A stretch of 64,000 nucleotides of DNA from Fluviibacter sp964498255 (GTDB lineage Bacteria > Pseudomonadota > Gammaproteobacteria > Burkholderiales > Rhodocyclaceae): contig CAZCGW010000004.1 of the NCBI GenBank assembly GCA_964498255.1, positions 62,001 through 126,000 of the forward strand, in the 5' to 3' direction. Positions within the stretch are counted from its first letter, which is position 1, and each line of letters opens with the position of its first letter. Below are positions 1 to 8,022 of this stretch, in pieces. Position numbers and translations under genes: made by a program. A model generated the notes under the pieces. It was given only the letters and a program-made list of their open reading frames with translations. It did not search any database and was not told where the DNA came from.

Positions 1-1178
1 AGATTCGTCAGCGCGGTGATGCCGCGCTGCTGGATTACACCCGTAAGTTTGATCGTCTGGATGTTCATGATGCGCATCATCTGGAACTGCCTCAGGCAGA
101 GCTACAGTCCGCACTTGAAACCTTGTCGCATGAACAACGTGCTGCGCTGGAAACTGCGGCACAACGTATTCGTGTATTCCACGAGCGTCAGCGTGTCGAA
201 GGTTGGACCTATACCGAAGCAGATGGCACGGTGCTTGGGCAGCGTGTAACGCCGCTCGATCGTGTGGGCTTGTATGTGCCGGGTGGCAAAGCGGCTTATC
301 CGTCCTCTGTTCTGATGAATGCCATTCCGGCCAAAGTAGCGGGTGTGCAGGAACTGATTATGGTGGTGCCAACGCCGGGCGGTGAGCGTAATCCGCTCGT
401 ATTGGCTGCAGCGGCTATTGCGGGCGTTGATCGTGTGTTCACGATTGGCGGTGCGCAAGCTGTTGGTGCGCTGGCCTACGGCACGGAAACAGTACCGCAG
501 GTTGATAAGATTGTTGGCCCCGGCAATGCCTATGTGGCTAATGCAAAACGCCACGTCTTCGGTACCGTGGGTATCGACATGATTGCCGGCCCCTCGGAAA
601 TTCTAGTGATTGCTGATGGCACGACACCGGCGGACTGGGTGGCCATGGATTTATTCTCGCAAGCCGAGCATGATGAGTTGGCACAATCAATTCTGATTTG
701 TCCGGATGCCGCTTATCTGGATGCCGTCACGGAAAGCATTAATCGGCTCTTGCCACAGATGCCACGTGCCGAGGTAATCCGTACATCGCTGACAGATCGT
801 GGCGCATTGATTTTGGTGAAGGATCTGGCTGAAGCCTGTGAGATCAGCAACCGGATTGCTCCGGAACATCTGGAACTCTCTGTTAAAGATCCGCAGGCGC
901 TGGTGCCGCAAATCCGCCATGCCGGTGCCATCTTTATGGGCGCTTATAGCTCGGAATCTTTGGGTGACTACTGTGCGGGTCCGAATCATGTGTTGCCGAC
1001 ATCAGGTAGTGCGCGCTTCTCGTCACCACTGGGCGTTTATGACTTCCAGAAGCGTAGCAGTCTGATTCATGTATCGCAGGCAGGCGCCCAGACTTTAGGT
1101 CGTATTGCCTCTAGCCTAGCCGAAGGCGAGGGGCTTACCGCGCATGCCCGCTCCGCAGACTTCAGAATCGGTAACTAA
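1..1178 (+). CDS. hisD: histidinol dehydrogenase, 5' end cut by the window edge
   Basis: Catalyses the last two NAD-dependent oxidations of histidine synthesis, histidinol to histidine. The frame is open from base 3 and yields 391 residues; roughly 40 N-terminal residues lie before the window. Visible family landmarks are GPGNAYV, AGPSEILV, the metal and substrate segment SQAEHDE (the Gln and His that hold zinc in the family), EHLEL and GPNHVLPT. The gene runs to a TAA stop and the chromate transporter gene starts inside its last 35 bases, so the two are very probably cotranscribed. Identification is secure; only the true start is unseen. Confidence 0.96.
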   Translation, partial: IRQRGDAALLDYTRKFDRLDVHDAHHLELPQAELQSALETLSHEQRAALETAAQRIRVFHERQRVEGWTYTEADGTVLGQRVTPLDRVGLYVPGGKAAYPSSVLMNAIPAKVAGVQELIMVVPTPGGERNPLVLAAAAIAGVDRVFTIGGAQAVGALAYGTETVPQVDKIVGPGNAYVANAKRHVFGTVGIDMIAGPSEILVIADGTTPADWVAMDLFSQAEHDELAQSILICPDAAYLDAVTESINRLLPQMPRAEVIRTSLTDRGALILVKDLAEACEISNRIAPEHLELSVKDPQALVPQIRHAGAIFMGAYSSESLGDYCAGPNHVLPTSGSARFSSPLGVYDFQKRSSLIHVSQAGAQTLGRIASSLAEGEGLTAHARSADFRIGN

Positions 1179-1734
1179 ACCCGTACCAACACCTGCAGCC
1201 CTGTTCCTGGGGTTTAGTCGTGTTGGGTTGTCGGGTTTTGGTGGTGTGTTGCCGTGGGCGCGTCGACTGCTTGTAGAAACTGAAGGTTGGCTCTCGGCCG
1301 AAGAGTTTAATGTCTTGCTGGGGCTTTGCCAGTTTCTGCCGGGACCCAATGTGGTGAACCTGGCCGTTGCCGTGGGCGTGCGTTTCTGCGGTTGGCGTGG
1401 TGCCGTGGCAGGTGCCATAGGCCTCATGCTCGGGCCGTTCCTTGTTGCGCTTGTGCTCGGCGTGCTTTACGGCCTTTATGGCGAATTGCCGGCCGTGCAA
1501 TCCATGTTGCATGGGATAACTCTGGTAGGAGCCGGGCTGATTATTGCTATGGGTATCCGCATGGGGCTGAATGTTAAGAATCGGTTGATTTATTTACCTT
1601 TTGCAGCAGCGGCATTCGTGGCGATTGCCTTATTTCATTGGCCGTTGCCGGCGGTGATGCTCGGTGGGGCTGCGCTCACTATTGCCATGAGCTGGTGGCG
1701 GTTGAGTCAGGAGGCTAAAGCATGCCGATCCTGA
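1144..1734 (+). CDS. chrA: chromate transporter, N-terminal half of a short-chain CHR pair
   Basis: A 196-residue hydrophobic protein of the CHR family (Pfam Chromate_transp), which moves chromate or sulfate-like anions across the inner membrane. It shows the family signatures FSRVGLSGFGGVLPWARR near residue 24 and LPGPNVVNLA near residue 64, followed by several membrane segments. It starts inside hisD (35-base overlap, GAGGGG ribosome site about 9 bases ahead) and overlaps the next CHR gene by 13 bases. In this family two half-length proteins encoded side by side act as a pair in opposite membrane orientations, which fits the layout. Its placement among his genes is unusual. The substrate cannot be told from sequence. 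Confidence 0.88.
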   Translation: MPAPQTSESVTKPVPTPAALFLGFSRVGLSGFGGVLPWARRLLVETEGWLSAEEFNVLLGLCQFLPGPNVVNLAVAVGVRFCGWRGAVAGAIGLMLGPFLVALVLGVLYGLYGELPAVQSMLHGITLVGAGLIIAMGIRMGLNVKNRLIYLPFAAAAFVAIALFHWPLPAVMLGGAALTIAMSWWRLSQEAKACRS

Positions 1735-2243
1735 TCGAATTATTCGTTAGTTTCTTCCTGGTGGCTTTTGTGTCCTTTGGTGGGGCATCGGCTGTTATTC
1801 CGGAGTTGTACCGGATTGCGGTGACCGAGCATGCGTGGATGGATGCGCGCACCTTTACGGAGCTGTTTGCCATTGCCCAGGCGGCACCGGGGCCCAATGT
1901 TTTGATCGTCACGCTCATTGGCCAGCATGTAGACGGCTGGTTAGGGGCATTTCTGGCAACCCTGGGTATGTGTTTGCCCATGAGTCTGCTGGTAGGCCTG
2001 TTGTTCAAACACTGGGACAAACTCCAACATTGGAGAGGTCGAGCAGCGATTCAATTGGGTGTGGCACCACTCGCGGTGGGTCTGGTATTGGCTTCAGGTA
2101 CGCTGATTGCCCACTCGGCAGACCCTAGCCTGATTGGTGTTTTGTTGTTGGTGCTAACGGTGGCCATCAATCTCAGAACCAAGCTCCACCCCCTCTGGTT
2201 AATACTGCTTGGGGGTGTGCTGGGTCTGAGTGGTCTGGTGTAG
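1722..2243 (+). CDS. chrA: chromate transporter, second half of a short-chain CHR pair
   Basis: A 173-residue membrane protein homologous to its upstream partner. It carries the matching signatures FVSFGGASAVIPELYR near residue 16 and APGPNVLIVTLIGQ near residue 48, then four or so further hydrophobic stretches. It overlaps the first half by 13 bases, so translation is probably coupled and the two are made in equal amounts. Its stop is 4 bases from the stop of the convergent hisC. Family knowledge: paired short CHR proteins form a heteromeric anion transporter. No regulator of the chrB type is seen beside it. Confidence 0.88.
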   Translation: MPILIELFVSFFLVAFVSFGGASAVIPELYRIAVTEHAWMDARTFTELFAIAQAAPGPNVLIVTLIGQHVDGWLGAFLATLGMCLPMSLLVGLLFKHWDKLQHWRGRAAIQLGVAPLAVGLVLASGTLIAHSADPSLIGVLLLVLTVAINLRTKLHPLWLILLGGVLGLSGLV

Positions 2244-2247
2244 TACC

Positions 2248-3306
2248 TTAGGCTAGGATTTCCTTTAGTGCTGCAATCAGTGCGGCACACTCGGCTTCCG
2301 TGCCGATCGTAATACGTAAGTGCTGATCGACCCGCGGCAAACGGAAGTGGCGCACGATAATGGCGCGTTCTCGAAGTGCCAGGGCTAGTTCAGCGGCATC
2401 GCGTTGCGGATGGCGCGCAAAGACAAAGTTGGCCTGGGAAGGCACAACATCAAACCCGAGCGCAGTTAATTGTTCGGTGATCAAGGTTCTGCTGGCCATG
2501 ATGCGTTGGCGATCATGTTCAAAACCGGATACGTCTTCCATTGCGGCGATGGCGCCGGCGCTGGCCAGGCGATCCACCGGGTAAGAGTTGAAGCTATTCT
2601 TGATACGCTCTAGCCCGGCCAGTAGTTCTGGCTGGCCTATGGCAAAGCCCACCCGCAAACCGGCCAGTGCACGGGACTTGGAGAACGTCTGCACGACCAG
2701 TAGGTTAGGGTAGTTCTTGACCAGTGATACAGCCGTTTCTGCGCCAAAATCTACATAAGCCTCATCCACCACGATCACGCGATCCGGCATGCGCTGGCAC
2801 AGACGGGCGATAGATTCCAGGCTGACGGTTCGACCCGTCGGGGCATTCGGGTTCGGGAAAATCACGGCACCGGCGTGGTCTGGCACTTTGTCCAGATCCA
2901 GAGAAAAGTCACTTTCCAGGGCGATATGTTCAGCGCGGATGCAGTTCAGCTGGCTGTAGACGGGATAAAAGCTGTAGGTGATGTCCGGGTAAACCAGCGG
3001 GCCGTCATGATTGAGCAGCGCCTGAAAGGCAAAGGCCAGAATTTCATCCGAGCCATTGCCCGCAAATACATGGTCTCGGGCAATGCCGTAATAGTCGGCA
3101 ATGGCCTGGCGTAGGGCGGTCGAGTCCGGATCCGGATAAAGGCGCAAGTCACCGCTGGCGGCGGCACGAATGGCGGCTAGAACACTGTCCGAGGGCGGGT
3201 AAGGGCACTCGTTGGTGTTCAACTTGATCAGGTTCGCTATTTTGGGCTGTTCGCCCGGCGTGTAAGGGGTCAGGTCGTGGACGACCTTGCTCCAGAATCG
3301 GCTCAT
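2248..3306 (-). CDS. hisC: histidinol-phosphate aminotransferase, inverted relative to other his genes
   Basis: A PLP-dependent fold-type I aminotransferase that converts imidazole acetol phosphate to histidinol phosphate. The 352-residue protein has the family features NTNECPYPPS near the N-terminus, GNGSDEIL, NPNAPTGR, VDEAYVDF and TFSKSRALAGLRVG with the PLP lysine. The open frame extends 8 codons upstream, but the ATG at 3304-3306 (MSRFWSK) matches family length. It is the only his gene on the minus strand: convergent with the chromate genes (4-base gap) and divergent from hisB across 74 bases, so it needs its own promoter. Confidence 0.94.
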   Translation of the reverse strand: MSRFWSKVVHDLTPYTPGEQPKIANLIKLNTNECPYPPSDSVLAAIRAAASGDLRLYPDPDSTALRQAIADYYGIARDHVFAGNGSDEILAFAFQALLNHDGPLVYPDITYSFYPVYSQLNCIRAEHIALESDFSLDLDKVPDHAGAVIFPNPNAPTGRTVSLESIARLCQRMPDRVIVVDEAYVDFGAETAVSLVKNYPNLLVVQTFSKSRALAGLRVGFAIGQPELLAGLERIKNSFNSYPVDRLASAGAIAAMEDVSGFEHDRQRIMASRTLITEQLTALGFDVVPSQANFVFARHPQRDAAELALALRERAIIVRHFRLPRVDQHLRITIGTEAECAALIAALKEILA

Positions 3307-3380
3307 GGATCTGCAAGTTCCTAAATACAAAGGCGCTCCGATGGTATCATGGCAAATAAACTCTCTTGAACTGCAAAATC
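3307..3380. promoter_or_regulatory. divergent promoter region between hisC and hisB
   Basis: Because hisC and hisB are transcribed apart from this 74-base gap, promoters for both must lie here or just inside the neighbouring genes. I see a TATCAT-like -10 candidate on the plus strand at 3345-3350, with no convincing -35. No attenuator-type leader with a histidine run was found. The inference rests on gene orientation, not on strong motifs. Confidence 0.35.
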
Positions 3381-3968
3381 ATGCGGCAAGCCACGATTAA
3401 GCGCGATACCCTCGAAACCCAGATTACCGTGGAGATTAATCTCGACGGGTCGGGCAAGGCAGACCTTGCCACCGGCGTTCCTTTTCTGGATCACATGCTC
3501 GACCAGATTGCCCGTCATGGGTTGATTGACCTGACGGTCAAAGCAACTGGTGATCTGCACATCGACGCCCACCATACTGTTGAAGATATCGGCATCACTC
3601 TGGGTCAGGCCTTTGCCGAAGCGGTCGGTGATAAAAAAGGCATTGTCCGTTACGGCCATGCCTATGTGCCGCTCGACGAAGCACTGTCACGCGTTGTGAT
3701 TGATCTCTCGGGCCGTCCCGGTCTGGTTATGGATGTGCCATTTAAGCGTGCCTGGATCGGGCAGTTTGATGTGGATCTCTTCTCCGAGTTTTTCCATGGT
3801 TTTGTGAACCATGCGAAGGTGACGCTGCACATCGATAATCTGCGCGGTGAAAATGCGCACCATCAGGCTGAAACTGTATTCAAGGCCTTTGGTCGTGCAC
3901 TGCGTATGGCGATCGCACCGGACGCCCGTCAGGGCAACGTGATTCCCTCGACCAAGGGTTCGCTCTGA
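3381..3968 (+). CDS. hisB: imidazoleglycerol-phosphate dehydratase
   Basis: Dehydrates imidazole glycerol phosphate to imidazole acetol phosphate, using two manganese ions held by paired histidines. The 195-residue protein contains PFLDHMLDQIARHG, DAHHTVEDIGI and ENAHHQAETVFKAFG, the repeated His-rich half-motifs of the enzyme. It is the monofunctional form, lacking the N-terminal histidinol phosphatase domain of enterobacterial HisB. The frame is open upstream to a TTG at 3366, but the ATG at 3381 gives the usual N-terminus (MRQATIKRDTLE). It leads a tight run hisB-H-A-F-I-E. Confidence 0.96.
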   Translation: MRQATIKRDTLETQITVEINLDGSGKADLATGVPFLDHMLDQIARHGLIDLTVKATGDLHIDAHHTVEDIGITLGQAFAEAVGDKKGIVRYGHAYVPLDEALSRVVIDLSGRPGLVMDVPFKRAWIGQFDVDLFSEFFHGFVNHAKVTLHIDNLRGENAHHQAETVFKAFGRALRMAIAPDARQGNVIPSTKGSL

Positions 3969-3972
3969 TCTC

Positions 3973-4623
3973 ATGACCAATCGTATTGCTGTTGTTGACT
4001 ATGGCATGGGCAACCTGCGCTCGGTCGAGCAGGCCTTGCGCCATGTTGCGGGCGAGGCTGAGGTTGTTCTGGCTTCAACACCTGACGTGATTGAAACCGC
4101 TGACCGGGTTGTGTTTCCCGGTCAGGGTGCCATGCGTGACTGCATGGCCGAACTAGATGCCCGTCATCTGCGCCAGGCTGTGATCGACGCTGCCGCCAGC
4201 AAACCCTTTCTTGGCATCTGCATTGGCTTGCAGATGCTGTTTGACCATAGTGAAGAGGGTGACGCTGCCGGTTTGGGCATTCTGTCTGGTCAAGTGAAGC
4301 GCTTTGCGGCGGACCTTAAAGGCAATGATGGCCTGCGTCTGAAGGTGCCACACATGGGTTGGAATCAAGTTGCCCAGACCCGGCCGCATGCGCTCTGGGA
4401 TGGCATTGCCGATCAGTCTTTTTTCTATTTCGTGCACAGCTACCATGTGGTGCCGGATGATGCCGCTATGGTGGTTGGGCAAACCGACTACGGGCACCCA
4501 TTCACCACCGCCGTATCGCGCGATAATATTTTTGCCATTCAGTGCCACCCGGAAAAGAGTGCGCGCGATGGTTTGCAATTACTTCGTAATTTCGTTGGTT
4601 GGAACCCAATAACATCATGCTGA
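3973..4623 (+). CDS. hisH: imidazole glycerol phosphate synthase, glutamine amidotransferase subunit
   Basis: Class I glutamine amidotransferase that hydrolyses glutamine and feeds ammonia to HisF. The 216-residue protein carries the nucleophile in GICIGLQ (Cys83) and the His-Glu of the triad in CHPEKS (His192, Glu194), so the catalytic set is complete. The N-terminus VVDYGMGNL is typical. It starts 4 bases after hisB, and its last codons overlap the start of hisA by 7 bases, favouring translational coupling. Confidence 0.96.
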   Translation: MTNRIAVVDYGMGNLRSVEQALRHVAGEAEVVLASTPDVIETADRVVFPGQGAMRDCMAELDARHLRQAVIDAAASKPFLGICIGLQMLFDHSEEGDAAGLGILSGQVKRFAADLKGNDGLRLKVPHMGWNQVAQTRPHALWDGIADQSFFYFVHSYHVVPDDAAMVVGQTDYGHPFTTAVSRDNIFAIQCHPEKSARDGLQLLRNFVGWNPITSC

Positions 4624-5381
4624 TCATTCCTGCAATTGACCTTAAAGACGGACAATGTGTACGCCTCAAACAGGGGCTGATGGAAGACGCCACGGTCTTC
4701 AATAACAGTCCGGCGGATCAAGCTAAAACCTGGCTGGATCAAGGTGCACGTCGTTTGCATCTGGTCGATTTGAATGGCGCCTTTGCCGGTAAGCCGGTTA
4801 ATGACGATGCTGTGCGCAGCATTCTCGAAGTGATCGATGGTCGTATCCCCGTGCAATTGGGCGGTGGTATCCGTGACCTCGATACCATCGAGCGCTATCT
4901 CGATCTGGGTATCAGCTACGTGATTATCGGCACTGCTGCTGTTAAGACGCCCGGTTTTCTGCAAGATGCCTGTACGGCATTTCCAGGGCACATCATCGTC
5001 GGCCTGGATGCCAAAGAGGGCAAAGTCGCGGTCGATGGCTGGTCCAAAATTACCGGTCATGATGTAATCGACCTGGCTCAGAAATTCGAGAACTACGGTG
5101 TCGAAAGCATTATCTACACCGACATCGGCCGCGATGGCATGCTGACGGGTATCAACGTTGAGGCGACACAGAAGCTGGCGCAAGCGTTGAAGATCCCAGT
5201 CATTGCATCGGGCGGCCTGACCAACATGGCAGATATCACCTCGCTGTGCGCCGTAGAAGAAGATGGCGTTACGGGTGTGATCGCTGGCCGTGCCATTTAT
5301 GATGGCTCGCTCGACCTGGGTGCGGCGCAGGCTGAAGCAGATCGTTTCGCCAAAGATGCCGGTCTGGGTAACGAGCGTTAA
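4617..5381 (+). CDS. hisA: ProFAR isomerase (phosphoribosylformimino-AICAR-phosphate isomerase)
   Basis: A (beta-alpha)8-barrel enzyme performing the Amadori rearrangement of ProFAR to PRFAR, the substrate of HisF-HisH. The 254-residue product has the general base in AIDL (Asp8), the phosphate loops LGGGIRD and ASGGL, and the second acid in YTDIGRDG. The frame is open back to a TTG at 4599, but the ATG at 4617 gives the standard N-terminus and a 7-base overlap with hisH. hisF follows after 3 bases. Confidence 0.96.
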   Translation: MLIIPAIDLKDGQCVRLKQGLMEDATVFNNSPADQAKTWLDQGARRLHLVDLNGAFAGKPVNDDAVRSILEVIDGRIPVQLGGGIRDLDTIERYLDLGISYVIIGTAAVKTPGFLQDACTAFPGHIIVGLDAKEGKVAVDGWSKITGHDVIDLAQKFENYGVESIIYTDIGRDGMLTGINVEATQKLAQALKIPVIASGGLTNMADITSLCAVEEDGVTGVIAGRAIYDGSLDLGAAQAEADRFAKDAGLGNER

Positions 5382-5384
5382 GCG

Positions 5385-6143
5385 ATGCTAGCGAAACGGA
5401 TTATTCCCTGCCTGGATGTGACGGCGGGCCGCGTTGTTAAAGGTACCAACTTCGTGGGCCTGCGTGACGCCGGAGATCCGATAGAAATTGCCCGCCGTTA
5501 TGACGCGCAGGGCGCGGATGAGATTACCTTTCTGGATATCACCGCCAGCTCGGATCAACGCGACATCATTCTTGAAGTGGTGGAAGCCTGCGCCGCTCAG
5601 GTATTCATTCCGCTCACCGTGGGTGGCGGGGTTCGCCAGGTAGCCGACGTCCGTCGTTTGCTGCACGCGGGCGCCGACAAGGTATCGATCAATACGGCGG
5701 CTGTGGATCGCCCGGAACTGGTGCGCGAAGCCTCCGACAAGGTCGGTTCGCAATGCATCGTGGTGGCCATTGATGCCAAGCAGGTTGCCCCAGGGCGCTG
5801 GGAAGTGTTTACCCATGGCGGCCGTAAAGCCACCGGTCTGGATGTGATCGCCTGGGCGTGCAAAATGGCCGAGTACGGCGCCGGTGAAATTCTGCTGACC
5901 AGTATGGATCGGGATGGCACCTGTGAAGGCTTTGATCTGGCTTTAACGCGGGCTGTGTCTGATGCTGTGCCTGTGCCGGTGATCGCCAGCGGCGGTGTGG
6001 GTAATCTGGCACACTTGGCCGATGGGGTCAGTGAAGGCCATGCATCGGCCGTGTTAGCGGCATCGATTTTCCATTTTGGACAGCATACCGTTCAGGAGGC
6101 TAAGGCCTTCATGAAAGAACGCGGTATCCCGGTCCGGTTGTAA
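5385..6143 (+). CDS. hisF: imidazole glycerol phosphate synthase, cyclase subunit
   Basis: The barrel partner of HisH: uses the ammonia released by HisH to convert PRFAR to imidazole glycerol phosphate and AICAR. The 252-residue protein shows the catalytic aspartates in PCLDVTAGRVVKG (Asp11) and VVAIDAK (about Asp130), plus the phosphate-binding segments VGGGVR and ASGGVGN. It lies 3 bases after hisA and 4 bases before hisI, so it belongs to the same transcript. Confidence 0.97.
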   Translation: MLAKRIIPCLDVTAGRVVKGTNFVGLRDAGDPIEIARRYDAQGADEITFLDITASSDQRDIILEVVEACAAQVFIPLTVGGGVRQVADVRRLLHAGADKVSINTAAVDRPELVREASDKVGSQCIVVAIDAKQVAPGRWEVFTHGGRKATGLDVIAWACKMAEYGAGEILLTSMDRDGTCEGFDLALTRAVSDAVPVPVIASGGVGNLAHLADGVSEGHASAVLAASIFHFGQHTVQEAKAFMKERGIPVRL

Positions 6144-6147
6144 AGCC

Positions 6148-6552
6148 ATGAGCAAAGATCTCAACCCGGAATTAAACTGGCTGGATGCCCTCCGGTTTAA
6201 TGAAGATGGACTGATTGCCGCCATCGCTCAGGATATCGATTCTGGGGTGGTATTGATGCAGGCATGGATGAACCGGGAGTCGCTACAGCTCACCGTTGAG
6301 AGTGGCAAAGCTGTCTACTGGTCTCGATCACGCCAGAAGCTCTGGCGTAAGGGCGAAGAATCCGGACATGAACAATTGGTTCGTGCACTTCGTACGGACT
6401 GTGATGGTGACGCGGTACTATTACTTGTTGAGCAGCAGGGAGGTATTGCCTGCCATACGGGTCGTCAGTCCTGCTTCTTTTATTCGCTGATCGGTGAGCA
6501 ATGGCATGCCGTAGAACCTGTGTTGCGTGATCCGAAGGAGATGTATCAATGA
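6148..6552 (+). CDS. hisI: phosphoribosyl-AMP cyclohydrolase
   Basis: Opens the purine ring of phosphoribosyl-AMP, the third step of histidine synthesis. The 134-residue protein contains GKAVYWSRSRQKLWRKGE and the metal-binding portion DCDGDAVLLLVEQQG with ACHTGRQSCFF. It is a stand-alone cyclohydrolase with the pyrophosphohydrolase encoded separately by hisE next door (4-base ATGA overlap), unlike the fused enterobacterial enzyme. Confidence 0.95.
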   Translation: MSKDLNPELNWLDALRFNEDGLIAAIAQDIDSGVVLMQAWMNRESLQLTVESGKAVYWSRSRQKLWRKGEESGHEQLVRALRTDCDGDAVLLLVEQQGGIACHTGRQSCFFYSLIGEQWHAVEPVLRDPKEMYQ

Positions 6553-6878
6553 AAGCTGGCACTCTTGAAGTTCTCAATCGTTTGAGTGAAACGTTGGCTG
6601 CGCGCCGTAATGCTGACCCATCGACTTCTTACACAGCGTCGTTGTTTGCCAAAGGCCCCGATGCGATTCTCAAGAAGATTGGGGAAGAATCGGCAGAACT
6701 GATCATGGCGGCCAAAGATGGCAAACGTCTGCATGTCGTTAACGAAGCAACGGATGTGGTTTATCATGTGCTAGTTCTGATGGCGTTCTTTGATATGTCC
6801 GCTGAAGATATTCTGCAAGAGCTGCATCGACGCGAAGGTATTTCCGGTATCGACGAAAAGCGATCCCGCAAAGCTTAA
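6549..6878 (+). CDS. hisE: phosphoribosyl-ATP pyrophosphohydrolase
   Basis: Removes pyrophosphate from phosphoribosyl-ATP, the second step of histidine synthesis. The 109-residue all-alpha MazG-like protein has KKIGEESAELIMAAKD and the acidic NEATDVVYHVLVLM, the magnesium-binding helices of the family. Its ATG overlaps the hisI stop in an ATGA arrangement. It closes the run of his genes; a HIT-family gene follows 20 bases later. Confidence 0.95.
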   Translation: MKAGTLEVLNRLSETLAARRNADPSTSYTASLFAKGPDAILKKIGEESAELIMAAKDGKRLHVVNEATDVVYHVLVLMAFFDMSAEDILQELHRREGISGIDEKRSRKA

Positions 6879-6898
6879 CTTATCACCGGAGCATGCTT

Positions 6899-7255
6899 AT
6901 GAGCCAAAGCTGTCTTTTCTGCAAAATTGTTGCCGGCGACATTCCATCAAAAAAAGTCTATGAAGACGAGTTGGTTTATGCCTTTCACGACATTCACCCA
7001 CAACGACCTGTTCATATTCTGGTGATTCCAAAGCATCATTTGCAGTCGTTGCAGCAGGCAACAGCCGCTGATGAGCCTGCATTGGGTCGTTTGCTTGCGG
7101 TTGCCAATCGATTAGCCACCGAAGCTGGTAGTCCGGGTGGTTTCCGTGTCATCATTAACAACGGTGAGATCGGATGCCAGGAAGTGCAGCATCTGCATGC
7201 GCATATTGTTGGCGGTGAGCAACCCGTCGGCCCGATGCTCAAGCGTCTTGATTAA
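6899..7255 (+). CDS. hinT: HIT-family purine nucleoside phosphoramidase
   Basis: A 118-residue histidine-triad protein. The active-site motif is VQHLHAHIVGG near the C-terminus, and the N-terminal Cys pair (CLFC) followed by KIVAGDIPSKKVYED is typical of HinT-like hydrolases that act on AMP-amino conjugates. Two ATGs are in frame (6893 and 6899); the GGAG ribosome site ends only 1 base before the first but about 7 before the second, so the second is chosen. A HIT gene after hisE is a recurrent arrangement in betaproteobacteria. Confidence 0.9.
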   Translation: MSQSCLFCKIVAGDIPSKKVYEDELVYAFHDIHPQRPVHILVIPKHHLQSLQQATAADEPALGRLLAVANRLATEAGSPGGFRVIINNGEIGCQEVQHLHAHIVGGEQPVGPMLKRLD

Positions 7256-7284
7256 CGCACCTTAGAATAATTCTGGAGATAGAT

Positions 7285-7524
7285 ATGGGTTCCTTTAGCA
7301 TTTGGCACTGGCTGATCGTACTGGTCATTATCCTGCTGATTTTTGGCACCAAAAAACTGCGTAATGTGGGTCAGGATCTGGGTGGCGCCGTCAAAGGTTT
7401 CAAGGATGGGCTCAAGGAAGGTGAGGCCGATGTTGCCAAGCCTGCCGTTGGTCAAGCTGATGCGGCTCCAGCTGCTCAACCTACAGCCGGTCGTACTATC
7501 GAAGGCGAACAGACTAAGGGTTAA
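7285..7524 (+). CDS. tatA: twin-arginine translocase subunit TatA
   Basis: A 79-residue pore-forming subunit of the Tat system, which exports folded proteins across the inner membrane. It has a single N-terminal membrane segment (WHWLIVLVIILLIFG), the hinge FGTKKLRNVG, an amphipathic helix (DLGGAVKGFKDG) and an Ala/Gln-rich soluble tail. A GGAG ribosome site lies about 8 bases before the ATG. It is followed by a probable terminator before tatB, which would let TatA be made in excess over TatB and TatC. Confidence 0.95.
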   Translation: MGSFSIWHWLIVLVIILLIFGTKKLRNVGQDLGGAVKGFKDGLKEGEADVAKPAVGQADAAPAAQPTAGRTIEGEQTKG

Positions 7525-7538
7525 TGCTCATCGCACAG

Positions 7539-7578
7539 ACCCGCGCCTCTGGAAACAGGCTGGCGCGGGTTTGTTTTT
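7539..7578 (+). terminator. rho-independent terminator between tatA and tatB
   Basis: A perfect 9-bp stem, ACCCGCGCC at 7539-7547 and GGCGCGGGT at 7562-7570, followed by TTGTTTTT. Inside the loop CTG-GAAA-CAG can extend the structure. It lies 15 bases after the tatA stop and 26 bases before the tatB start. Confidence 0.8.
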
Positions 7579-7603
7579 GAGCCATGTCCTCACTGATTGA
7601 ATC

Positions 7604-8017
7604 ATGTTCGATATTGGATTTTCTGAAATTCTAATGGTGGCTGTGGTCGCGCTTGTCGTGATCGGCCCTGAACGTTTGCCTGGCGTTGCCCGTAATGTGG
7701 GTCGCTATGCAGGCCGTTTGCAGCGCTATGTTCAGGACATCAAACGGGACTTCAACCGGGAAGTCGAGTTTGAAGAGATCAAGCGTCTTCAGCATGAGAT
7801 GGAAACCACAGTCCAATCGATGCAGGAATCGATGCGTGCCGTAGAAACGACACTGCAACAGGAAACTCAAAAACATCAATCAGACCTGACGGCAGCGCTG
7901 TCAGTCGATGAAAAACCCGCGCTGGTTAAGAAGTCAAAGTCTGCTATTGCGCAGGCTCCGGCAACTGATGTGCCTGCGGACCCGAAACCTAAAGAAGACC
8001 AGTTGTCGCTGTTCTGA
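7604..8017 (+). CDS. tatB: twin-arginine translocase subunit TatB
   Basis: Receptor subunit that forms the signal-peptide binding complex with TatC. The 137-residue protein has the N-terminal membrane helix MFDIGFSEILMVAVVALVV, the glutamate and hinge of IGPERLPG, and a long charged helix (about residues 25-90) with coiled-coil character, then a Lys/Pro/Ala-rich tail. Longer than TatA and with the GPERLP motif, it is TatB and not a second TatA. tatC follows after 5 bases. Confidence 0.94.
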   Translation: MFDIGFSEILMVAVVALVVIGPERLPGVARNVGRYAGRLQRYVQDIKRDFNREVEFEEIKRLQHEMETTVQSMQESMRAVETTLQQETQKHQSDLTAALSVDEKPALVKKSKSAIAQAPATDVPADPKPKEDQLSLF

Positions 8018-8022
8018 TCCCG

